DNA of 64,000 nucleotides from Anaeramoeba flamelloides. Taxonomy: Eukaryota > Metamonada > Anaeramoebidae. The translations under genes were made by a program, and so were the position numbers. Below, one piece after another: positions 25,046-34,737 of the stretch. Under the pieces are notes generated by a model, which had not been told where the DNA came from, made no database searches, and saw only the letters and a list, made by a program, of their open reading frames with translations. The stretch is from positions 6,820,001 to 6,884,000 of the forward strand of contig JANTQA010000033.1 of assembly GCA_027625915.1 (NCBI GenBank), written 5' to 3'. Each line of letters begins with the position of its first letter. Position 1 is the stretch's first letter.

Positions 25046-25357
25046 AATAATTGAATCTAAAATATAATTGTATTATAAAAAACCTGAAATTTTCATTAAA
25101 AGCTCATTTAAAATCCTAAACTTTGATCTATATCAAAAAGAGTCTTTCTTTACTTAAAAAAAAACCCGAAGTACCCCTAAATCATTGAAAAAATGAAAAG
25201 GAGATGATAATCTAAAAAAAAAATTATGAAAAAAGAAGACAGCAATAAAAGTTCTTTTCTTAAATCAACACAAAGTAGAATTGTAAAAATAATGTTTCAC
25301 TGAACACCAAAAAATTACTTGTTTGAATATTTTATATTTGTGAATTAAATAGCAGAC

Positions 25358-25812
25358 ATGAAAAAAATCCCTGGTAATATTTTAAATTGTGAATGTTCAG
25401 AAAATTGATGTGTAATTTCTTTTATTTTAAATATAATCCTTTTTTTTTTAAGAATCAAACTTTGAAAATTATAACTAATCCACTAATTAGAATTATGATT
25501 AATGTGATTACACTATTTAGGAACACCATTCAAATAATCAAAAAACAAGAATATAAATTATTATTTTCCAAACTCTCCAGTAAACCTCAATAAACCCAAT
25601 TTTTTTCAAAAAAAGTTGATTGACTTTAGCTATCGAACAATTACTTGAGTGTTCTATAGATATATTACTTTAATTAACTTTAAGTGGGATTATTACTTGA
25701 GTTCATAAAATAAAGGTTATTTATAAAAGTGATTTGATATCACAATAAAAGAAATTCCATAAATTTTTTCCCAATCTTAACAATAAAAAATTGTGTCAGG
25801 GATTTTTTTCAT
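25358..25812. repeat. TIR element R3, copy 1
   Basis: Starts ATGAAAAAAATCCCTG and ends CAGGGATTTTTTTCAT, a perfect 16-bp inverted repeat. The 455 bp are collinear with 39028-39485. No transposase is encoded, so it is a MITE-like element. No clear target-site duplication was seen. Confidence 0.7.
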
Positions 25813-26311
25813 TTAGGTATTTTTTTCACTCCGTATAATTTGATCTTTTATTTTGTTTATGGAGTTAAAGTTAACTTTTTAAAAAATTGTTTGATTATTT
25901 GGAAAATAAAAACAAACAATTAAGAATTATAATGAGAAACAAACCAAAAGGGTTCAAAAATCATATTTCTGGTGGTAATAATTGTTTTGTTGTTTCAATT
26001 AATTATCTCTCAAGATTTTTTTTTCTTTTTAAATTAAATCAAAATTAATTCAGACGAAGAAAGGAATAAATAAAAAAAAAAACAGAAAAATAGTTTTTGG
26101 GAACAATTTAAACCAATTTACAAAAGACACAAATTAACATTTGATCACTGGTTGAGCAATTCATTTTTTATTATTTTTATTCTTTTTTATCAAAAAAAGT
26201 GAAAGCAGAATGTAACTTTTTGATTGTTTCTTGGTGAACAAAAAATCTAACAATTTTTTTTTTTAATTTGCTTGTTCCTTTGCTTAATTTTCTGCTTTTA
26301 TTATTCATTAG

Positions 26312-28454
26312 GTCTTCTAGCAGCTCTTCGGATTCTGGTAGCAAGAGTTTTACGAATTCGTCTTCCAATGAAGCCCGTTCAAGTTCAAATAATGAGAATT
26401 ATAACAAAGTACGAAACAAAAATAATGATAACTTAGAAAGTAGGATCTCCTCTTCTGAAAATCAAAGTAAGAACAAAAACAATTCGGGTTCTTCAGATAG
26501 TAGTAATGAAAAAAAAAATATTAAAGGGAAAAAAAAATCTTCTGAAAGTGAAAGAGAAAGTGAAATTAAAAGAGGAAGAGGAAGTGAAGAAGACAAGAAA
26601 AAAGAAAAAAAAAAGGGAAAGAAAAAAGAAAAGAAAAAAGGGAAGAAAAAAGGGAAGAAAAAATCTTCTGAAAGTGAAAGCGAAAGCGAAAGTGAAATTG
26701 AAAGTGGAAGTGAAAAAGACAAGAAAAAAGATAAGAAAAAAGACAAAAAAAAAGACAAGAAAAAAGAAAAGAAAAAAGGGAAGAAAAAATACAAAGAAAA
26801 AGACAAGAAAAAAGAAAAGAAAAAAGGGAAGAAAAAATCTTCTGAAAGTGAAAGCGAAAGCGAAGGTGAAATTGAAAGTGGAAGTAAAAAAGACAAGAAA
26901 AAAGACAAGAAAAAAGACAAGAAAAAAAACAACAAAAAAGAAAAGGAAAAAGAAAAGAAAAAAAACAAAGAAAAAGACAAGAAAGAATACAAGAAAAAAG
27001 ACAAGAAAAAAGAAAAGAAAAAAGAAAAGAAAAAAGGGAAGAAAGAATACAAGAAAAAAGACAAGAAAAAAGAAAAGAAAAAAGGGAAGAAAAAATCTTC
27101 TGAAAGTGAAATCGAAGGTGAAATTGAAAGTGGAAGTAAAAAAGACAAGAAAAAAGACAAGAAAAAAGACAAAAAAAAAGACAAGAAAAAAGAAAAGAAA
27201 AAAGGGAAGAAAAAATACAAAGAAAAAGACAAGAAAAAAGAAAAGAAAAAAGGGAAAGAAAAAAAGAAAAAAGACAACAAAAAAGAAAAGAAAAAAGACA
27301 AGAAAAAAGAAAAAAAAAAAGAAAAGAAAAAAGAAAAGAAAAATTCTTCTAATTCTTCTGATTCTTCTAATTCTTCTGATGAAAAGAAAAATAATGAATC
27401 TAATACCTCTGATAACTCCGATGACTCTGACGATTCTGATGATTCTGAAGAATTAGACAAATCAGCTTCTTCTGGTGAAAGTGAAAAAAAAAGCTCACAT
27501 AAAAAAAAGGATAAAAAAAAAAATAAAAAAAGGAATAAAAAAAGGAAAAAAAAATCTTCTGAAAGTGATTCTGATAAAAGCGAAAGTGGAAGTGGAAGCG
27601 AAAAAGACAACAAAGAAGACAACAAAAAGGAAAAGAAAAGTGAAAGTCAAAGTGAAAAAAAAAAGAAAAAAGGAAAGAAGAAAGACAACAAAAAAGAAAA
27701 GAAAAAGGGAAAGAAAAAATCTTCTGAAAGTGAAATTGAAAGAGAAAGTGGAAGTGGAAGCGAAAAAGACAACAAAAAAGAAAAGAAAAAAGATAAGAAA
27801 AAAGATAAGAAGAAAGACAAGAAGAAAGACAAGAAAAAAGACAAGAAAAAAGACAAGAAAAAAGACAAGAAAAAAGACAAGAAAAAAGACAAGAAAAAAG
27901 ACAAGAAAAAAGACAAGAAAAAAGACAAGAAAAAAGACAACAAAAAAGAAAAGAAGAAAGACAAGAAAAAAGACAAGAAAAAAGACAAGAAAAAAGACAA
28001 GAAAAAAGACAAGAAAAAAGACAAGAAAAAAGAAAAGAAAAAAGAAAAGAAAAAACAAAAAAAAAAAGACAAGAAAAAAGAAAAGAAAAAAGACAAGAAG
28101 AAAGACAACAAAAAAGATTTCAAAAAAAAGAAAAAAGACAACAAAAAAGAAAAGAAAAAAGAAAAGAAAAAAGAAAATAAAAAAAGAAAGAAAAATTCTT
28201 CTTATTCTTCTGATTCTTCTAATTCTTCTGTAGAAGAGAAAAACAATGAATCTAATACCTCTGATAACTCCGATGACTCTGACGATTCTGATGATTCGAA
28301 AGAAAATTCTAGTTCTGATTCGGATCAAAAAAAAAGAAAAAAAAAAAAAAAAATTAAGGAAAAAGAAAAAAAAAAAAAAAAGAAAGAGAAAAAGAAAAAA
28401 AAAAAGAAAAAGAAAAAAAAAAAGAAAAAGAAAAAGAAAAAAAAAAAGAAATAA
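26312..28454 (+). CDS. K/E/S-rich repetitive exon, probably N-terminal part of the alpha-kinase-like gene
   Basis: A long open frame of Ser-rich sequence (SSSSSSDSGSKS) followed by about 600 residues of KKDKKK, KEKKK and KGKKK units with islands of SSESESE. It contains no methionine codon after an acceptor-like CATTAG at 26306-26311, so it must be spliced to an upstream first exon that I could not find. Two Ser/Asp blocks (27341-27455 and 28192-28305) are near copies of one another. The frame closes inside an A-run at 28452. The next coding region, in another frame, needs an upstream start, so I infer that the two belong to one gene. Slippage or miscounting in the A-runs at about 28328-28450 would explain the frame change. 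Confidence 0.55.
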
Positions 28455-30625
28455 AATATAAAAAGATCAAAATTGAACATGAAAAAAACCAAATAAAAGT
28501 CTGCTTTTTAATTCGTGCCACAGATCTAATATTTGAAAATGATATTCTTCAGCTAATACAAACGACAATTAAATATTGCATTAAAAAAAACATCAAGGAG
28601 GCCAAAAAAAATCAAAAGGTGATTGACTATTTTATTCAAAAGAAGCTCAAATCAAACCAAAAAAAAATTAAGAGTGAGCACATTACCGAAGAAGCTATTG
28701 TAAGAGAAGTAACGGCAAGATTCCAAAAGGCGTTATATTCATTTGTGTTTGTGATCCCCTTTTTGGATAAAGAAAGAAGCACGAAGGTGCTTAATTTCAC
28801 TTCAGATCCAGAGGAATTAGATAAAGGAATGGACCAGATGTCCCAACTATATCAAGAAAGGGAAAATTATGGTCACGACTTTAACCTGGAGCCATCGAGA
28901 TTAGAATATGTTGGCATGACCTCAGCTAACGATCTTGACTGGGGGCAGAATCTCAACATCTTGATTCACATCAGTGGCTCTGAGCCGTTTGAATTTTCCA
29001 AAAGACCAAAGCACCGAAGCGGTATCTTGGCTAATCTCATCAAGGATTACCTTGAAAAGAAAATCATTTATTATCATTGGAGAATCAACAACAAATTTGA
29101 CAAAAATTTGATTACCATTATGAAGAAATACAACAAGCTTGCAATGGGAAAGGCTACGGCCAAATATGTCAATTTTGAAAAGAAAAAATTCACTGTACAA
29201 TTAAAAGATGTGATTTCATATTCAAGCTATTCAACCAAATGCCCCGAGTTTGCCAAGGACACCCACACAGAGCTTGAAGAATCACAAGATAATAGCGATG
29301 AGGGCGAAAATCAAGATTGGGATATTGGCGATTATAAGATCCCCGAAAATGAAGATGGCAGAACGGAAGAAGGTGAAATTTTGATCTTTAATGGCAATGG
29401 GTTTTGGAACTATTTGGATTGCGAGGAGGAACAAGTAAAAATGGATTTCGTTTCTATGGGAACGAAAAAATTCGCCTTCCAAGGTGAAATTTTTAATATT
29501 GGAAACCATAGGGTTTCTTATATAATGTTCGATGAAAATTACAACGTTTATGTTGCCAAATTTTGGAAGAATGTAAAGGAAGAAAAAAAACAAAAAAAAT
29601 TTTGTGAAAAGCAAATCTTATCTCAGTATTTGTCAAAATATATTGCCAAGAATTTTGTTGCCAAGGGGCCATTCAAATCTGTTGATGTACTAAATGGGTT
29701 CATGGTGATTTTCAAAGATCGGGGAAAAAATCGGTTCTGTTGTGTGGAGCCATATATTGAACATCAAATTTTCCGATTTTCAAATAATATGAGGGAGGAT
29801 ATTGATAAGACATTACATACCACAGTTAATGCATTTACCCATTATTCTTACGAAAAATCTATTAAAAAAATTGCAGTTACTGGATTAAAGGGCATTCTCT
29901 ATAATGGGATAGGATATTTATTAATATCCCCAACAATTGATTCACAAACCAAAGAAAAATTTGGTAAGACCGATCGCGGCAAAAAAGGAATTGAAGACTA
30001 TTTTAAAAAACATTTATGTAGCTACCAATGCCGTGATTTTAGTCTTGAAGAGCATGAATTACAACACAAAGAAAGAGTAACTGGCACATCTTACAAATCT
30101 TCATATTTTCTTCTATTTTGTAGCAACTATCATTGCTCATACTTTAATTTTATTAAACGTGAGAAATTTGACAAAGAAAAAGAAAAAAAGTGCGAAAAAT
30201 GTTCCCAACAGGAAAATAAATCCAATTCATTTTCAAAATTACACAATGGAAAGAAAAGTAAAAAGAGGAATGAAGTCAAAAATAGAAAGGATCAAAAAAA
30301 AGGAAGGAAACATAGTAAAGATAAAAAAAGAAGAAGAGGTCATAGAGAGAAACAACCAGAAAAAAAAAATCAAAAAAAGAACATAAAAAAAAAAAGAGAA
30401 AAAGAAAAACATGAGAACAAAGAAAAGGAAAAGAGAAGGGTGAAAAGGGAAAGAGAGAAAAGCAAAAATGACAAAAAAAATGAACAACAAAGAAAGAAAA
30501 TAAAAAATGGGAAGAAAAAAAGGAAAGAAGAAAATGATCACAACAAAGAGCATGCTTCAAAAAAGAAAAGAAAAGAAGAAGAGAAAAAAAAGAGAAAAAA
30601 AAAGAAAAGGAGAAAAAAAAATTAA
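28358..30625 (+). CDS. vWA plus alpha-kinase-like protein, predicted inactive
   Basis: The frame opens in the poly-lysine tract and runs to 30625; no ATG precedes the first domain, so the N-terminus lies upstream. A von Willebrand A-like domain begins with VCFLIRATDLIF and includes LNFTSDPEEL and LNILIHISGSEP. Its metal site, normally D-x-T/S-x-S, reads RATDL. An alpha-kinase-like domain (MHCK/eEF2K/VwkA family) starts near FAFQGEIFNIG (about 29470). It keeps the Lys of YVAKFW, the Glu of VEPYIEH, the Gly-rich TDRGKKGIEDYF and the zinc ligands HLCSYQC. The metal-binding DLQG motif is GLKG (about 29882) and the catalytic TDP is ISP (29924-29932). The C-terminus is Lys/Arg-rich. The domain combination matches VwkA of Dictyostelium; this one is probably a pseudokinase. 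Confidence 0.75.
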   Translation, partial: GKRKKKKKEREKEKKKEKEKKKEKEKEKKKEIKYKKIKIEHEKNQIKVCFLIRATDLIFENDILQLIQTTIKYCIKKNIKEAKKNQKVIDYFIQKKLKSNQKKIKSEHITEEAIVREVTARFQKALYSFVFVIPFLDKERSTKVLNFTSDPEELDKGMDQMSQLYQERENYGHDFNLEPSRLEYVGMTSANDLDWGQNLNILIHISGSEPFEFSKRPKHRSGILANLIKDYLEKKIIYYHWRINNKFDKNLITIMKKYNKLAMGKATAKYVNFEKKKFTVQLKDVISYSSYSTKCPEFAKDTHTELEESQDNSDEGENQDWDIGDYKIPENEDGRTEEGEILIFNGNGFWNYLDCEEEQVKMDFVSMGTKKFAFQGEIFNIGNHRVSYIMFDENYNVYVAKFWKNVKEEKKQKKFCEKQILSQYLSKYIAKNFVAKGPFKSVDVLNGFMVIFKDRGKNRFCCVEPYIEHQIFRFSNNMREDIDKTLHTTVNAFTHYSYEKSIKKIAVTGLKGILYNGIGYLLISPTIDSQTKEKFGKTDRGKKGIEDYFKKHLCSYQCRDFSLEEHELQHKERVTGTSYKSSYFLLFCSNYHCSYFNFIKREKFDKEKEKKCEKCSQQENKSNSFSKLHNGKKSKKRNEVKNRKDQKKGRKHSKDKKRRRGHREKQPEKKNQKKNIKKKREKEKHENKEKEKRRVKREREKSKNDKKNEQQRKKIKNGKKKRKEENDHNKEHASKKKRKEEEKKKRKKKKRRKKN

Positions 30626-30744
30626 TAATAATCATAAACTTTCTCTGAACAAAATGGATGATATAATTAATTAAGATTATAAAAACAATAATAATTCTAT
30701 TTATTTTTTTTTTAAACATAAACTTTTTATTTTAAAAATTTTAA

Positions 30745-31172
30745 GAAAATAATTTTAGGTAACTACAGATCAGAAAGAGAAAAGATCTCTTAAAAGTTTA
30801 AGGAAGTCAGTACTTTCTACCATTGTTAAAAATTGTAATTGTGAGAACCTTACTGAAAGGAACTTTTTTAGAGTGCCATCAGGATATTGAAAATTTGGAA
30901 ATCTAAATACCTTTAATAACTGCTCTATTTCTAAAAAAAACAAAAATAAATAGAGTTGATTCTTTAATTTTTAAACTTTTTAGGATTTTTTTTTTTTGAT
31001 TAAATTACTGGTATTATCAAGTTGATTTTTGATCAGGAAATGTGTTTATTTGAATTCTTGAAATTAATCAAACAGTAAATCAAGGAAAATATACATAAAA
31101 TGGTGTGTATTTGAATAAATCTTTTCTTTTTTAGAATAGCAAATAAGAAAGATCAACTTTCCTAATAAACAT
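30745..31172 (+). repeat. Dispersed repeat R10, uninterrupted copy
   Basis: Collinear with 45440-45769 plus 46303-46388, from AGGAAGTCAGTACTTTCTACC and GAATTCTTGAAAT to AAATCTTTTCTTTT and GAAAGATCAACTTTCC. The other copy is split by an R2 element, so this one represents an empty site. Both copies lie just downstream of a gene. Confidence 0.5.
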
Positions 31173-31297
31173 TTTAAAATCGAATAATGAAAAAAAATCT
31201 AACAAAAGTCTATTTTAGTTGATATGTCTTTTTTATTTTCAAAATTGGGATTTGTCAAAGAACTCATTAGTTCTACATTTCTTGACTCCATTTCTAA

Positions 31298-31831
31298 ACT
31301 AAAATTTAAAATTTTCCACAAAGTTAAAACAGTCCAAATCAACCACAATAATACAATTTCATTTAAATTGGAATAAATTTTGATTTTTGTAATAATGAAA
31401 ATCAATATTTCATCTTTTAGAGTTTATGTTTTAATTTCATTTTTTGAATTAGTTAACATGTTCGTTGAGACAATTTTTTTTTCAACAATTGATATTTGGG
31501 TTTATGTTGGGTTATTCCAAATAGAATGTCTCAAATAAAATCAGTTTGTTTTATCTCTAACCATTTGATCGATCAATATTCCTAATAGAATTTCAACATT
31601 AAATACCAATATTTTTTTTTGTTTTGCTCTCTCCAAAATTTTCAACACTCATATGATTTATTTCTATTGATAATTATTTATTTTTTGTTTTGTGAGAATT
31701 GTAATTTATAAACAATTGTCAACATTCCAATTAGTGAAACGGTTCTAATTTGGTATTTCTTCAAGAATTGATTAAATAGTTTGTTTTTTCTCAAATCGAA
31801 TTTTGATGTGTTAAAAATTTTGAATTGGAGT
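31298..31831 (+). repeat. TIR element R2, copy 1
   Basis: A 534-bp copy of the family found at 40511-41048 and 45770-46302. It opens ACTAAAATTTAAAATTTTCCAC and closes TTAAAAATTTTGAATTGGAGT, imperfect inverted repeats of about 22 bp. Shared inner words include CAATTTCATTTAAATT and GTAATTTATAAACAATTGTC. It is noncoding and MITE-like. Confidence 0.7.
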
Positions 31832-33481
31832 ATATATTCCGTAGTGTCATGTATTTATATAAATTTCATCAATTTTAAAATAAAAGATTTAAAATGATAT
31901 TGTTGTGTTAATATAATTGTTTTCTTATTTGTATTTAATCGAGATCTTAATAATTATAAAAAGTCAAAATAGTTCAAAGATAAAGTATTTAAGTTATTGA
32001 TTTTTTTTTTAAAATTGAAAAAGAAATAAAATTAAATATTTTTGCATTTTTATTAAAGATTTATATTTTTTTTTAAATTTTTTAAATAAGAGATTTTATT
32101 CCAATAATAGTAATTCAAAACTGGATAAATTTTCTTATTAATAATAACCATAAAAAAATACACTTAATATTATGATAAAATAAATAAAAAAAAAAAAATT
32201 TACTCTCAAAATTTCATTTTTTTTTTTTTAGATTAAAATTTTCATAAATATTAAATCAAGTGAAAAATAAAATTCATTCATTTGTGACCAAATTAAGAAA
32301 CTAGATTGAATAATTGTAAAATATTTCTATTTAAAAATTAGAAAATAATTGAAAAAACAACAAAATAAATTGTAAAATAATTTCATTTATTATTTTAGAA
32401 TTAAATTAATAAAAACTTTTTTAATAGATAAAGTAATCCACCCTAAATTTAAAAATAAAATTAAAAATAACTTTAAATATTGTAAAAAGATAATAAAATA
32501 ATCTTCTAAACCAATTTTCTTTTTTTTTTTTTAAGTTTTTTTATCAGTACAAATTTGAATTTTATTTTTTCCCAATTAGAATTTTTCTTTCTAAATGAAT
32601 CCATATCATTGGAAAAAAATTTATATATTGTCTATTATTCAATAAAATTGATTAATTTTAGATCTAGATTTTAAAAAGTCAAAAATTAAAAAATAGTAAA
32701 AATTAAAAAAAAAATCAATAATTAATCTGACTTGAACTATTGACCAAATCTTTAAATTTGAAAAATATCTTGTTGAAACAATTTCCCAAATTTTACAATG
32801 AAAAAAAATATTATTTTTTTTTCAAATTAAATTTATATTTTTTTTTTATTTTTAAATTATTTAAAATAAAATATAGATATTGACATTTAATGGCGATAAA
32901 CTGAGAAAACAAATTTTCTAAGTGATATTTCAATATCTTTTGTAGTGGATATTTTATTTAATAAAGTATTTTAGGCAATTTGGGATACAAGGGGCCCCAG
33001 AAAAAAAAATTCCAATAAAGTATGATGTGTTTTAATCATTCAAAATAAGACTCTTTTGATATGTAGACGAAATTTTCGAAAAAAAAACAAATTTTTTTTT
33101 TTGATAAATTTTTTTGATAGAAAACGACAATAACCAAAGAAAAATAACAAGAACCAAGAAAAAATTTTCTAGTTATTCTTTATTTTTTAAAGTTATTTTT
33201 TTTGCCTAAATGTTTCTTTCTAAGATAATTTTTTATAAATTCTAAATCTTATAATCCTTGGATAACATTTCAATTAAAAATTTTGTTTCAAAGGTAATTG
33301 GTATATTTGTGAGTATAAAGGATAAATATATATATTAATAAACTCCTTTTCAGTGAAATGGTACCAGTTTTATGAAAGAAATTGAACATATTATATAGGT
33401 TAAATTCATTATTCGACTCAAAATGAATATTTAATTTATAGATCAAAATGATTTTTTCTCATTTAGTAATTTTTTTTTCTT

Positions 33482-33515
<34 letters not shown>

Positions 33516-34737
33516 TAAAAAGTCAATTTTAGAAAAAAAAAATGAGAGAAATCCCAAATAACATACAGAAAAGTGAGAATTTATATTTATATATTAAAAT
33601 TAATACACGTACTATGAAAAATTCTTATTTTCAACTATTTTAATTTTCCAAAGAAATTGCAAAATTTTGTACATGAAAATTGATGAATAGGGTATTAGCA
33701 TTTTTTTAACAGTGTTTTTTTTTTTTTTCTGAAATATATAGTTTGTTCAATTAGTTTTCTTATAGATATAAATCCTAATCTGAAGTTTATGATTTCTCTT
33801 TTTTCTCTACAAAACCATATGTTTTGATGATTCTTATAAAAAAAGGTGTATTTTTTATTTTTGAGTGTGCCACTTTTGTGAAAGTGAGTTTATATTCCAA
33901 AGATAATTATCAACTTATTTTTTAGAAATAAATTATTTTTTGATTCTATTTTATCAAAAGACTTATAAAATTTCGTTTTAAAAGTGTATTTTAGTGGACT
34001 CCCTTTGTATATAATAAGATTTCTTTCTTCTTTCTTTCAAAGAAAATCATTATTTGAAATAATTTAGAAATAAATTGATTTAAACTTTTTGAAAATTAAA
34101 TAAGGGTCTAACTTATTCAAAAAACAATAGTTAATTTCGGCAAAGAACAAAAAAAGTCATTTTAGGCCTAATTATATGAAGATTTTTACTTTATTTATAA
34201 TTTGATTTTGGAATAGATTTTTTATTTTTTTATATTCTATTAAATTTTTGAGACTATTTTTTTTAATTTACAGATTCCTAATCCAAAAAACTTTGATAAA
34301 AACGGTAAATATTATTATTTAGTGATTTAAATAAGAAAATATATATATATATATATATATACTATTAATCAGTATTAAACTTTAGGAATTTACAAAGTAC
34401 AAAGGAATAATCAACCAAAACAAGTAATTGTTAAAAACAATTATAAAGCGAAAAAACTTTTAGAAAATTTTCAAAATTTGATAGATAAAAAAGTCTGAAT
34501 TAAAATGTACCAGACAATTTTTGTTCTGGTAATACCATTTAACAAAAGTACAACCCAAGAAAACTTTATTATTTCCTTCTTATTTCTCTCTATTATTATT
34601 AAGAAAAATTCAAGTTTATTCATTTTTTTCAATTATTTTCAAAATTCTTATTTCAATTGCATACTTTTAACTTTTGGTTATTTGGTACTATTAACAAAAA
34701 AGAGAAAAAAAAACAACTCAACATAATTCAATTTCTA

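Larger units (their letters stand above)
21622..26311. other. 4.7-kb noncoding stretch; may hold an unseen first exon
   Basis: This lies between the 318-aa gene (-) and the K/E/S-rich exon (+). It contains a perfect-looking hairpin (23841-23915), an old foldback copy (about 24842-25045) and TIR element R3 (25358-25812). Because the coding frame starting at 26312 has no methionine and follows an acceptor-like CATTAG, a first exon of that gene probably lies somewhere here. I could not place it. Confidence 0.5.
30626..34737. other. 4.1-kb noncoding stretch before the GCP2 gene
   Basis: It contains an R10 copy (30745-31172), a complete R2 element (31298-31831), a T-run (about 33485-33514) and an AT microsatellite (about 34338-34361). 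The last few hundred bases must hold the GCP2 promoter. No gene is supported. Confidence 0.6.

Noticed and set aside
26177-26368. A 63-codon minus-strand frame that looks fairly protein-like (MEDEFVKLLLPESEELLED)
   Set aside because: Its acidic start is the complement of the Ser codons of the plus-strand exon, and no continuation or homolog was recognised.
26462-28328. Long open frames on the minus strand and in other frames opposite the lysine-rich exon (Phe/Leu/Ser-rich)
   Set aside because: They are shadows of a purine-only coding strand, whose complement has few stop codons in any frame; the composition is Phe-Phe-Leu-Ser repeats with no domain.
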